From the NCBI RefSeq assembly GCF_900129325.1, contig NZ_FQUP01000004.1, positions 62,001 through 126,000 on the forward strand: a DNA stretch of 64,000 bases. The letters are read 5' to 3'. Position numbers and translations under genes: made by a program. Shown here piece after piece: positions 32,784-40,787 of this stretch. The notes beneath the pieces were generated by a model. That model was not told the DNA's origin. It saw only the letters and a program-made list of their open reading frames with translations, and ran no database searches. Position 1 is the stretch's first letter. Every line of letters starts with the position of its first letter. This stretch comes from Kaistia soli DSM 19436 (GTDB lineage: Bacteria; Pseudomonadota; Alphaproteobacteria; Rhizobiales; Kaistiaceae).

Positions 32784-33578
32784 ATGCATCCCTCTTCCAT
32801 GAAAGTGAAACCCGGCCGTATCGCGCCCGGCGCCTTCGGGCACACGCGCGGCACGGTGAAGCGCAATTATGCCGTCATGCCGCCGGAAGGCATCATGGAC
32901 AGCTATCTGCCGCGCTGGGAACGCACGGTGGTCCGCTTCCAGGCCGCGCCGCAGCTTGGCGCGCGCTTTGCCCAGGCTGTGCTCGAAATCGCGGAAGGCG
33001 GCGGCACGCGGGAGGCGTTCTCCGATGAGCTGGAACGGTTGCTTTATGTGCTCGAGGGCTCTGTGGAGCTGACGGTGGAGGGCATTGCCAGCCGCCTCGA
33101 TCCGGAGGGCTATGTCTATCTGCCACCGAATGCCAAATTCTCGGTGCGCAATATCGGCCCCGGCGAGGCAAGGGTGCTGGGCATCAAGAAGCCCTATGTC
33201 TCGATCGGGCTGCCGCCGCCGGACTTGATCATTTCAAAGCGCAACGATCTCGAGAAGATCAACCATAACGGCACAGAGGGGCGCACTTGGGAGCATCTAC
33301 TGCCCTATGGCGACATGCGCTTCGACATGGAGCTGAACATCCTGTCCTTCGCGCCGGGCACCCATTTCCCGGATGTCGAAACCCACATCATGGAGCATGG
33401 GCTCTACATGCTCGAGGGACAGGGCATGTATCTCCTCGACCAGGATTGGCACGAGGTCTGGAAGGACGACTTCATCTGGATGGGACCGTTCTGCCCGCAG
33501 CTGTTCTATCCGACCGGCTGGGAAACCTCGGCCTACCTCCTCTACAAGGATGTGAACCGGGATGTCAGTTTCGGATAG
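32784..33578 (+). CDS. allE: (S)-ureidoglycine aminohydrolase (bicupin)
   Basis: A 264-residue two-cupin enzyme that releases ammonia from (S)-ureidoglycine to give (S)-ureidoglycolate in allantoin breakdown. The N-terminal cupin includes LERLLYVLEGSVELTVEG; the C-terminal cupin carries the Mn site E-x-H-x3-H in VETHIMEHGLYMLEGQGMY and the Gln in PFCPQLFYPTGW. KDVNRD at the end is typical of the family, as is the length. It overlaps the allantoate amidohydrolase gene by 17 bases, so the two pathway steps are co-translated. Assignment strong. Confidence 0.93.
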   Translation: MHPSSMKVKPGRIAPGAFGHTRGTVKRNYAVMPPEGIMDSYLPRWERTVVRFQAAPQLGARFAQAVLEIAEGGGTREAFSDELERLLYVLEGSVELTVEGIASRLDPEGYVYLPPNAKFSVRNIGPGEARVLGIKKPYVSIGLPPPDLIISKRNDLEKINHNGTEGRTWEHLLPYGDMRFDMELNILSFAPGTHFPDVETHIMEHGLYMLEGQGMYLLDQDWHEVWKDDFIWMGPFCPQLFYPTGWETSAYLLYKDVNRDVSFG

Positions 33579-34806
33579 GCGAACCGAGGCCGAACGGGCC
33601 TGGCAGCGCCTCGAAATCCTGGCGGCCTGCACGGACGAGCCGGGACGGATTACCAGGCTCGCCTTCTCGCCGGCATTGAAAGAGGCGAACGATCTCGTTC
33701 TCGGCTGGATGCGGGAGATCGGCATGGCTGCGTCGATCGATGCGGCTGGCAACGTCGTCGGCCGATATGCGGGTGCTGCCGAGGACGCGCCGGCGATCAT
33801 GCTCGGCTCGCATCTCGACACGGTTCGAGACGGCGGCCGCTATGACGGAGCGCTGGGCGTGGTCGCAGGACTGGCCGTCGTCGAACGGCTGGCCTCCGCG
33901 TCATGTCGGCTGCCTGTCGCTATCGAGGTCGTGGGTTTTGCAGACGAAGAGGGGACCAGATTTGGCGGCTCTGTCTTGGGCAGCATGGCCATGGCGGGCC
34001 TCGAACCGTCCGGCTGGGCAGCCCGCGTTGACATCGAAGGCGTTTCAGCGGGACAGGCCGCGATCGCGTTCGGCCTCGACCCGGCGCGTGTGTTCGAGGC
34101 CTCGCGCCGTGACACGCCCCCTTCGGCCTATATCGAGCTTCACATCGAACAGGGCCCCGTCCTCGAAGACCGCGGCGTTGCCCTTGGCTGCGTGTCCGGG
34201 ATCGCCGGTGCATTGCGTGCAAAGGTAACGGTTTCAGGCGAAGCCGGCCATGCCGGCACCGTTCCCATGGACATGCGGGCGGATTCGCTCGTGGCGGCGA
34301 GCGAATGCATTCTCGCGGTCGAAAGGATCGCCAAGCAGTTTCAATGCATTGCGACGGTAGGGCAGATACGGTGCCATCCAAACGCAACCAATGTCATCGC
34401 CGGCAGCGTCACCTTTTCGCTGGACCTCCGATCTATTGAAGACGGCAGAAAGAGCGCGGCGGCAGAGGATATGTTTCGTGCGTTTGGAATAATCGCAGCG
34501 AGCCGAGGGGTTCTTGTCGAGACCGAGATTACGTCCGACACGAATTCGACGTTATGCGATCCTCGCCTCACCGGCATCATTCGCAAAGCACTGGACGAAA
34601 CCGGATGCCCCGTCATCGAAATGCCAAGCGGCGCAGGTCATGACGGCCTGAACGTCGCGCACATCGCGCCGATCGCTATGATCTTTGTCCGCTGCGCACG
34701 CGGTTTGAGTCATCATCCTGATGAGTCGATCACGATTGATGATCTGGCGATGGGTATCGAGGCTGTCGTCAAGACATGCACGATGGCTGCAGGCGAATAT
34801 GACTGA
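33562..34806 (+). CDS. allC: Allantoate amidohydrolase / N-carbamoyl amino acid hydrolase (M20 family)
   Basis: A 414-residue M20-family enzyme expected to hydrolyse allantoate to (S)-ureidoglycine, ammonia and CO2, or an N-carbamoyl amino acid. Metal ligands: IMLGSHLDTVRDGG (His), RYDGALGVVAGLAV (Asp), GFADEEGTRFGGSV (Glu pair), AYIELHIEQGPVLED (His) and GLSHHPDESITIDD (His); PSGAGHDGLNVA is also conserved. It begins inside the aminohydrolase gene. Because its product is the substrate of that neighbour, the allantoate reading is preferred over beta-ureidopropionase or hydantoin use. Last gene of the run. Confidence 0.9.
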   Translation: MSVSDRRTEAERAWQRLEILAACTDEPGRITRLAFSPALKEANDLVLGWMREIGMAASIDAAGNVVGRYAGAAEDAPAIMLGSHLDTVRDGGRYDGALGVVAGLAVVERLASASCRLPVAIEVVGFADEEGTRFGGSVLGSMAMAGLEPSGWAARVDIEGVSAGQAAIAFGLDPARVFEASRRDTPPSAYIELHIEQGPVLEDRGVALGCVSGIAGALRAKVTVSGEAGHAGTVPMDMRADSLVAASECILAVERIAKQFQCIATVGQIRCHPNATNVIAGSVTFSLDLRSIEDGRKSAAAEDMFRAFGIIAASRGVLVETEITSDTNSTLCDPRLTGIIRKALDETGCPVIEMPSGAGHDGLNVAHIAPIAMIFVRCARGLSHHPDESITIDDLAMGIEAVVKTCTMAAGEYD

Positions 34807-34905
34807 CGACGGCTACTGCTACAGGGGCAGTGATGGACGATCGAGCCCGAAATTTCAGGATGGATCCAATCCATCAACTCCCAGGACTATCACCTAAGGC
34901 GCTGA

Positions 34906-35090
34906 TCAATGTCTAGGCTGCCCCTTGCTTAGGCGGTCAATGCCCGCCACAGCCTGCGGGGTAATTGGATATTCGTAGTCCATGCCACCGAGCTCATAAA
35001 GCCGCCGCTTTTTGAACCGCACAACCGAAATTGTACTCGGATCCTCGCCCGCATCCAGTATCGCGCGCCCATCCTCTTTTATGTAGCATT
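34906..35090 (-). pseudogene. Fragment of an unidentified protein
   Basis: On the minus strand about 60 codons read like real protein: WQCYIKEDGRAILDAGEDP, STISVVRFKKRRLYELGGMD, YEYPITPQAVAGIDRLSKGQ, then a stop. No start codon lies nearby in this frame, and upstream it runs into the antisense of the gamma-glutamyltransferase gene, so it appears 5'-truncated. The 318 bases between the allantoate and glutamyltransferase genes hold nothing else I can name. Confidence 0.35.
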
Positions 35091-35124
35091 GCCAGGCGCG
35101 TTGTTTCGAAGGCGGTTCATCAAA

Positions 35125-36876
35125 ATGCTGCGGTTCTCCTTGGTTCTGGTTGGCGTAGGTCTTTTGGCCACCCCAGCGCTGGCGGCGTCGCCTGCCCCTG
35201 TCGAGGGGCAGCGAGGCATGGTGGCGAGCGACCAGGCGCTTGCGGCGGAAGTTGGCGCCGAGATCCTCAGAGCCGGCGGCAACGCCGTGGATGCCGCGGT
35301 GGCGGTCGGATATGCCCAGGCCGTCGTCAATCCATGCTGCGGCAACCTTGGCGGCGGTGGCTTCATGACTCTGCGCCTTGCCGATGGGCAGGCCGTGTTC
35401 ATCGATTTTCGGGAGGCTGCGCCCAAGGCCGCCGGTCCTAATGTCTTTCTTGACGATCAGGGCAAAGTCATTCCGCGCGCCAGCCTCGATGGCTGGAGGG
35501 CCGCCGGCGTATCGGGCACGGTCGCCGGTCTCGAGCTCGCGCTTTCGAGATTCGGAACAATGAAGCGCGCTGACGTGATGGCACCGGCGATCCGGTTGGC
35601 GCGCGATGGCTTCATCCTCACTCGTCCAGATGCCGACATCATCGCGACGGGATCGGCCGCTTTCCGGGCTGATCCAGCGCTCGCGCACTACTGGCTCCAC
35701 GATGGCGAGCCGCTCAAGGCCGGCGACAGTCTCGTCCAGTCACAACTGGCAACGACGCTGCAGGGCATTTCCGATCAAGGGCCCGACTATTTCTATAAGG
35801 GCCCGATCGCCGCGGCGATTGTCGCAGCAAGCGAAAAGAACAATGGGCTCTTCAGCCTTGACGACTTCGCGAACTATACGGCGCGGATCGGCAAGCCGCT
35901 TGAATGCTCCTATCGGGGATACGAGATCCTGACGGCCGCGCCACCAAGCGCCGGTGGGCTCGCCGTTTGCGAGATCCTCAACATTCTCGAATTCTATCCC
36001 GTCGGCTATCTCGGTTTCGGCTCGGCCGATACGGTCCATCTGATGACGGAGGCCATGCGCCATGCCTTTGTCGACCGCAACTCCGCGATCGGTGATCCAG
36101 CCTTCGTCAAGAACCCCGTCGAGCGGCTGATCTCCAAGGACTATGCAGCTGCGCTTCGGCTGACCATCGACCCGTACAAGGCGACGCCTTCCGAGACTTT
36201 GTCCGGCACCACGTCGCCCCATGAAGGCACCGAGACGACGAGCTTCTCGGTCGTCGACAAGGCAGGCAATGCGGTCGCTGTCACCTATTCGCTCAACGCC
36301 TATTTCGGAGCCCGCGTCATGGCGCCCGGTACAGGGTTCTTCCTGAACGATACGATGGACGACTTCACCATCAAGGTCGGCGCGGCCAACCTGTTCGGAC
36401 TCGTGCAGGGCGAAGCCAACGCCATCGCGCCCTCTAAAAGGCCGGTGAGTTCGATGGCCCCGACGATTGTAGTCAAGGACGGCCGGCCTTTCATGGTGCT
36501 TGGGAGCCCCGGCGGGTCGCGCATCATCACCGCCGTCGTCGAGACGATCCTCAATGTCGTGGATTTCGGCATGACCATCCAGGAGGCGGTCAATGCGCCG
36601 AGGGTGCATGCGCAATGGCTGCCGGACATTCTCTTTGCCGAACCCTATGCGCTGTCGCCCGACACGGTTCGTGCGCTAGCGGAACGCGGTCATACGGTTC
36701 GTCTGCAAAAACCCTGGGGCGCTGTCGAGGCCATTCTGCTCGGCAGCGGCGCGGCCCCTAAGGGCGAATTGCCGTCATTTGGCGACGATACGGTGCGCGG
36801 AGAGCTTCCACGCCCAGGATATATCTATGGCGGCCATGACGCTCGCCGTCCGGCCGGAGCCGCGATTGCCGAATGA
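35125..36876 (+). CDS. ggt: Gamma-glutamyltransferase, exported
   Basis: A 583-residue N-terminal nucleophile hydrolase that transfers or hydrolyses gamma-glutamyl groups, normally in the periplasm. Signal peptide MLRFSLVLVGVGLLATPALA at the start; MVASDQALAAEVGAEIL and GNAVDAAVAVGYAQAVVNPC are family blocks. The autocatalytic Thr is about residue 371 in GTETTSFSVVDKAGNAVAVT, with Ser where TTH is common. GSPGGSRI supplies the oxyanion Gly pair. ATG 35125 is preferred over an upstream TTG. Co-oriented with the ureide genes but 318 bases downstream, so possibly separate. Its stop lies only seven bases from the break in the truncated gene at 36883. Confidence 0.93.
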   Translation: MLRFSLVLVGVGLLATPALAASPAPVEGQRGMVASDQALAAEVGAEILRAGGNAVDAAVAVGYAQAVVNPCCGNLGGGGFMTLRLADGQAVFIDFREAAPKAAGPNVFLDDQGKVIPRASLDGWRAAGVSGTVAGLELALSRFGTMKRADVMAPAIRLARDGFILTRPDADIIATGSAAFRADPALAHYWLHDGEPLKAGDSLVQSQLATTLQGISDQGPDYFYKGPIAAAIVAASEKNNGLFSLDDFANYTARIGKPLECSYRGYEILTAAPPSAGGLAVCEILNILEFYPVGYLGFGSADTVHLMTEAMRHAFVDRNSAIGDPAFVKNPVERLISKDYAAALRLTIDPYKATPSETLSGTTSPHEGTETTSFSVVDKAGNAVAVTYSLNAYFGARVMAPGTGFFLNDTMDDFTIKVGAANLFGLVQGEANAIAPSKRPVSSMAPTIVVKDGRPFMVLGSPGGSRIITAVVETILNVVDFGMTIQEAVNAPRVHAQWLPDILFAEPYALSPDTVRALAERGHTVRLQKPWGAVEAILLGSGAAPKGELPSFGDDTVRGELPRPGYIYGGHDARRPAGAAIAE

Positions 36877-36882
36877 GGCTCG

Positions 36883-37003
36883 GATAGAACCAGCTCATCA
36901 ACTCGCCGCCCCGCTTGCCGAGCGGATGATCCAGGCTCTGATCCGGGCCGGCCGCGAAGCCGTCAATTGACACGGCGAACCCTGCAACGCGAACCTTGCC
37001 CAT
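36883..37003 (-). pseudogene. Truncated dihydrofolate-reductase-family (RibD C-terminal) gene
   Basis: ATG 37003 with GGAGG upstream begins MGKVRVAGFAVSIDGFAAGP, followed by DQSLDHPLGKRGGELMSWF, the standard first 40 residues of RibD_C/DHFR-family proteins of about 180-220 residues. Homology stops near 36885, and what follows is antisense of the gamma-glutamyltransferase end. It is the third gene of an ArsR-SRPBCC-reductase cassette, five bases after the SRPBCC stop. The loss of its 3' three-quarters marks a DNA junction. Confidence 0.8.
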
Positions 37004-37008
37004 CGCCG

Positions 37009-37527
37009 TCAGACCTCCAAATCCAGGATGACGACCAAGTCGTCCAGCTGCTCGAATTGCTCTCCCCACCCGCTTGTGCTTCCCGAGGCGAGGGCCTCGT
37101 CGAGCGCTTCTTTCGAAGGATAGAGTTCGTGCACGACGAGCTGTGTCGCGCCATCTTGTTCTTCGAAGGTTACCGTGGTGACGGCCCCATTTTCACCCCC
37201 CTCGTCATTGGTCCAGACAATGCGGGAGGGCGGCGTCACTTCGATGTATCGACCGATGAATGCCATGGGCTGCTCCGATGAAGGATGGCCCATCACCAAG
37301 CGGTACGCGCCGCCTGTACGAACATCGGCCTCATAGGAGATCAAGGTGACACCGAACGATTTCGGCGCCCACCATCGCTGAAACAATTCCGGCCTAGTCC
37401 ATGCCTCGAAGACGACGCGCGCCGGGCCGTCGACGGTTCGCGTCACCACAAGCTCCCGATCCGACGTCCGCTCAACCTTTGTGCGGGCCCTGCCGGCGGC
37501 GGGATCACTCTGTCTCCCTGCGTTCAT
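37009..37527 (-). CDS. SRPBCC (AHSA1-like) domain protein
   Basis: A 172-residue hydrophobic-cavity protein: SDRELVVTRTVDGPARVVFE, AWTRPELFQRWWAPKSFGVT, GGAYRLVMGHPSSEQPMAF, GRYIEVTPPSRIVWTNDEGG and GWGEQFEQLDDLV are the standard blocks. The start ATG 37527 has AGGGAGA six bases upstream and overlaps the regulator gene by 23 bases. Proteins of this type in ArsR cassettes are of unknown ligand. Confidence 0.92.
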   Translation of the reverse strand: MNAGRQSDPAAGRARTKVERTSDRELVVTRTVDGPARVVFEAWTRPELFQRWWAPKSFGVTLISYEADVRTGGAYRLVMGHPSSEQPMAFIGRYIEVTPPSRIVWTNDEGGENGAVTTVTFEEQDGATQLVVHELYPSKEALDEALASGSTSGWGEQFEQLDDLVVILDLEV

Positions 37528-37870
37528 CGAAAGTCTCCCTCTGTTTCAGTTCCTCGACGATCTGGTCCAACACGTCGAAACGCGAAGCCCAAAGCCGACG
37601 ATATTCTTCGATCCAGGCTGTCTCTTCAGCCAATCGGCTGATGCCGAGCGTGCAGGTCCGCACGCGTCCAACCTTCTGCGTCGTGACCAGTCCCGCCTGC
37701 TCCAAGACGCGAACATGCTTCTTCATGCCGGTGAGGGTCATGTCGAACTTGCCTGCAAGTTCAGTGATCGAAGCATCCCCTCTCCCGAGTTGCTCCAGAA
37801 CGCCGCGTCGCGTCGCGTCCGAGAGCGCGGCGAAGGAAACGTTGAGACGGGAGGATAGAAACTGAACCAT
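37505..37870 (-). CDS. ArsR-family transcriptional repressor
   Basis: A 121-residue winged-helix protein: FAALSDATRRGVLEQLGRGD, ASITELAGKFDMTLTGMKKH, VRVLEQAGLVTTQKVGRVRT. It lacks the CxC metal site of classical ArsR/SmtB, so it is of the non-metal subclass that is usually paired with SRPBCC genes. Translationally coupled to 37009-37527. A perfect dyad over its own start codon indicates autorepression. Confidence 0.94.
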   Translation of the reverse strand: MVQFLSSRLNVSFAALSDATRRGVLEQLGRGDASITELAGKFDMTLTGMKKHVRVLEQAGLVTTQKVGRVRTCTLGISRLAEETAWIEEYRRLWASRFDVLDQIVEELKQRETFDERRETE

Positions 37871-37880
37871 ATAGTTCAGT
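37861..37880. promoter_or_regulatory. ArsR autoregulatory operator over the start codon
   Basis: ACTGAAC (37861-37867) and GTTCAGT (37874-37880) form a perfect 7-bp inverted repeat with a six-base spacer that contains the start codon (37868-37870). The position and symmetry suit binding by the encoded repressor. Confidence 0.65.
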
Positions 37881-38059
37881 ATCTAGCGTATGGACCCGCG
37901 TCGCGCAAGGGAAGCGAGATCAGCCGCCAATTGAGCGTGAAGCAGACTGCCTCGATCGCAACAGGCTTAAAAGGTAGGTGCACCGATCGCCCTAGATTAC
38001 GATTCGCTAGCAGCGGGGGTGCGATCGAACGTCTTGTCCCTGAGAGCGTCGGTACCCAG

Positions 38060-38959
38060 TCATCCGCCGCCGGAGTCGGGGATAGCAAGGAGGTGCCCGC
38101 AGGCCTTGCAGTGGACGGCGTCTGGCTCGTGACGCAGCAGCGCGCATTGCGGACAGCGGAAGGACACCTTGTAGGGCCGGAACAAGGCTTGAGCGAGCCG
38201 GACAAAAAGCGAAATCCCAACGATCATCGTCACGATCGAGGTTAGCTTACCGGCAGTACCCGGCAGCGTTATATCGCCAAATCCCGTCGTCGTAACCGTG
38301 GCAACGGTGAAATAAAGGGCGTCAATCCAGCCCCCGATACCCGAGCCCGGACCAGCGAATACGGTATAGACGAAGCCGGTTATAACGAAGAGGCAGGTTA
38401 CGAGGTTGATCCCCGCTCGGCAGACATCTTCCCACTCCTGATAGCCGTGTCGGCGAAGCGAGCGCCAGAACAGGCTCTTTTGCGACAATGACCAAAGACG
38501 GAGGATGCGTAGGAAGCCGAGATTGGCAAGCCACAGCGGTGCCAGAAGTGTGGCGAGGACGACAAGATCGACCCACACGACCGGCTGCCGAAGCCAGCGC
38601 CGCAAACTGGTAGCGGCCGCAGCTCGTGCCGAGAAGTCGGCGGCGAGCAGCAGCGCGATGGCATAGTCGACCCACAGGAACGCCCGCCACTCCTGAAGCA
38701 CGGGGCTGAGCACAAAGAAACCGATGATAACAAGGTCGACGCTGGCCAGGGCCCACTGGAATCGTGTCGCCCGCGGGTCAGTCCCGACATAGAGCTCGCG
38801 CAGCCGCCTGCGCCACGGCGCTCGATGGGCATACCCGGTGCCGTCGTCGGACTCGGGTCGCGACTCGATGACCGCCGAAACCGTCCTCTCTCCGTTGGCG
38901 GGGAGGTCAGTGGGCTGCGCTGCGCCTACCTTGCTGTCTTCGGTATCGATGATCTCCAT
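38060..38959 (-). CDS. Potassium channel-like ion channel with C-terminal zinc ribbon
   Basis: About 299 residues. A Kv-like four-helix region is followed by a pore: FQWALASVDLVIIGFFVLSP, FLWVDYAIALLLAADFSARA, WVDLVVLATLLAPLWLANLG, then FLRILRLWSLSQKSLFWRSL as a possible S4 with few Arg. The selectivity filter is TVTTTGFGDITLPG, between helices INLVTCLFVITGFVYTVFAG and LTSIVTMIVGISLFVRLAQA. The tail has two CxxC pairs, CPQCALLRHEPDAVHCKACG, a zinc-ribbon pattern. ATG 38959 is a guess; an upstream GTG or ATG up to 39028 is possible. Function: inner-membrane K+ flux, gating unknown. Confidence 0.85.
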   Translation of the reverse strand: MEIIDTEDSKVGAAQPTDLPANGERTVSAVIESRPESDDGTGYAHRAPWRRRLRELYVGTDPRATRFQWALASVDLVIIGFFVLSPVLQEWRAFLWVDYAIALLLAADFSARAAAATSLRRWLRQPVVWVDLVVLATLLAPLWLANLGFLRILRLWSLSQKSLFWRSLRRHGYQEWEDVCRAGINLVTCLFVITGFVYTVFAGPGSGIGGWIDALYFTVATVTTTGFGDITLPGTAGKLTSIVTMIVGISLFVRLAQALFRPYKVSFRCPQCALLRHEPDAVHCKACGHLLAIPDSGGG

Positions 38960-39095
38960 GGGGCCATGGGGTTGGAGAAGTGGGCTTTTCAGCCTGGGAG
39001 TTTCGCACAGGCCCGTGCGATGAGGCAAACCATCCTACGCAGGTGTTGCCGGCGGTGAATGGATGCGTCAGGGCCGACGGTTGTCATAGGCCTCA

Positions 39096-39746
39096 TCAGC
39101 GCAGCAGGCCGTCCAGGTCGAAATCGTCCCAGCCTTTCAGCGGCGTCTTCTCCTGGCGAGCGCTGCCCTCGGCCTTCGCGTTGTCCGCTAGCTTGCCGGC
39201 CTTCTTCAGCGCGGCCTTCTGCCTGCCACGCTGGCGATTCTCGGCCGCCGCCAGCGCGTCCTGCTCGCGCCAGATGTCCGGCAGGTTGCGGTCGAGGATG
39301 TCTTCGATGTGGCGCGGCTCGAAGACATGGAAGGTGATCTTTCGCGCGCGACCGCGCAGCTGGACCGTGCGGGTGCCGGCGCTCTGCAGCCGACCGTCCT
39401 TCAGCCAGCGGTGGCGCTCGGCCGTCTTGATTGAAAGGATATCTTCGATCTCGCGCGGGATGATCGGCAGATCCTCGATGCCGGTCAGTGTTCGAGCGAC
39501 GACGGCGGCCGTGGCCGCATGAGGGTCTAGATCCTCTTCCGGGACGCGCAGCACGAGTGTCCCGGTTTCGACGTCGACCAGTTTCCGCTCGATAAACGAC
39601 AGCTGCGCCCGCACCTCGAGCAGGATGCCCCGCGTCCGGACAGCAGATCCCAACGTGGCCGCTGTCGACAAAGGCCATCGCTGGACAAGTCGGGTGGGGG
39701 CTTTCGGCTTGGACGAGCGCGGCATGGCCTTGAAATGGCGATGCAT
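39096..39746 (-). CDS. Hypothetical protein with excisionase-like helix-turn-helix
   Basis: A 216-residue protein. Central residues about 90-150 resemble a MerR/excisionase winged helix: EIEDILSIKTAERHRWLKDG, RLQSAGTRTVQLRGRARKIT, FHVFEPRHIEDILDR. The C-terminus is a charged coiled-coil-like stretch ending KGWDDFDLDGLLR. ATG 39746 has GGGG five bases upstream. It starts less than 100 bases from the decayed P4-type integrase on the same strand, so it may be the excision or regulatory protein of the lost element. I do not recognise the family with certainty. Confidence 0.6.
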   Translation of the reverse strand: MHRHFKAMPRSSKPKAPTRLVQRWPLSTAATLGSAVRTRGILLEVRAQLSFIERKLVDVETGTLVLRVPEEDLDPHAATAAVVARTLTGIEDLPIIPREIEDILSIKTAERHRWLKDGRLQSAGTRTVQLRGRARKITFHVFEPRHIEDILDRNLPDIWREQDALAAAENRQRGRQKAALKKAGKLADNAKAEGSARQEKTPLKGWDDFDLDGLLR

Positions 39747-39834
39747 ATTCACCCCTTCAACCAGATAAGCGGCGCCCCGGGTACGGCGGGAGGGGTTTGC
39801 GGCAGGGACAACTCAGGGAGGAGGCTACGGCAAC

Positions 39835-40380
39835 ATCCCCATGAGCGCCGGTATTGCCCCGAAGTCCATAGCGGCATGATGGCCGCGCACCTGCTTTTCC
39901 TTCGGCAGGATGCTGTCGAGGTTTTCCTCCACCGGGCCGGGTTAAGGTCCTTGCGGTGCCCCTTTGCAATCGCGGCATCCAGCACCTTTTCGATGCGACC
40001 GCGAAGTCTCGAAGCGGTCTCGCGCTTGGCCGTCCAGATCGGCTTTAGCACGTCCTCGATGTCATCGACCGTGATCTGATCAACGCGAAGCGGCCGAAGC
40101 GGACCGGGCATAGTCCCGGAGGGTCCGCTTTGTGAGTTCGAGCCGGCGCTCAGCGGTTGGATCGCCGCCCTCGGCGATCGTCTGACGATGTAAATCCGCC
40201 AATTCACGAGCGCGCTTGAGCGAGATGTCGCCGAGACTTCCGAGTCCCATCTCGTGCCACTTGCCGTCGCGACGGAAGACGATCGTCCATTGCTTCGATC
40301 TGCATGGGGCGAACCGGAGATAGAGGCGGTTTCCCTCCGCGTATCGGCCCGGTTCCTTGATGGACTTTATGGAGAGAGCC
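39835..40380 (-). pseudogene. P4-type tyrosine recombinase (integrase), frameshifted and truncated
   Basis: Pieces in successive frames: SIKSIKEPGRYAEGNRLYLR and DGKWHEMGLGSLGDISLKRA (N-terminal DUF4102 domain), REFADLHRQTIAEGGDPTAE, then in another frame VDQITVDDIEDVLKPIWTAK, RETASRLRGRIEKVLDAAIA, KGHRKDLNPARW, and after a further shift ENLDSILPKEKQVRGHHAAM before TAG at 39837. The catalytic C-terminal domain with R-H-R-Y is absent, and part of the middle is deleted. A relic of a genomic island; no flanking tRNA is seen in the window. Confidence 0.82.
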
Positions 40381-40787
40381 GAGAGCCTGTTGGATCCTCC
40401 GCGAAAGACCAGGCCGACAGGACGAACGTCGCGACGCGAAACGTCGCAACGCTCATTTTTGGTCGCAGCGTGCGAAGCTCTATATTACATAAGGGCTTAT
40501 GGGTAGATCGGCCCCATTCGTCGGCCGCCGCGGTGCGACGCTTGGAATCGCCTTTGCTTCGGTTCATCTCTCAAGCCGATTGGGACAGAAAGTGCGACGC
40601 TCGGTACTTCCGTTGCGTCCGGCGCATCCGAATGAAAGTGGCGCAACGCCAGCACCACACCGCCAGCACGCCAGCCGAGCTTATGGGGCCTCTTGGCGTG
40701 ATGGTTGGGCCACAAACCGTGTTTAGCGCGTCGCGAACAAGATGGGTTGGTAGCGGCCGTCGCTTCATAGATTGACTGGGAAAGACG
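40381..40787. other. Gap with a CGTCGCGACG palindrome
   Basis: No credible gene. A perfect 10-bp palindrome at 40427-40436 is followed by a near repeat (AACGTCGCAACG, about 40439-40450). This could be an attachment or promoter element of the lost integrative element, or chance. Confidence 0.3.
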
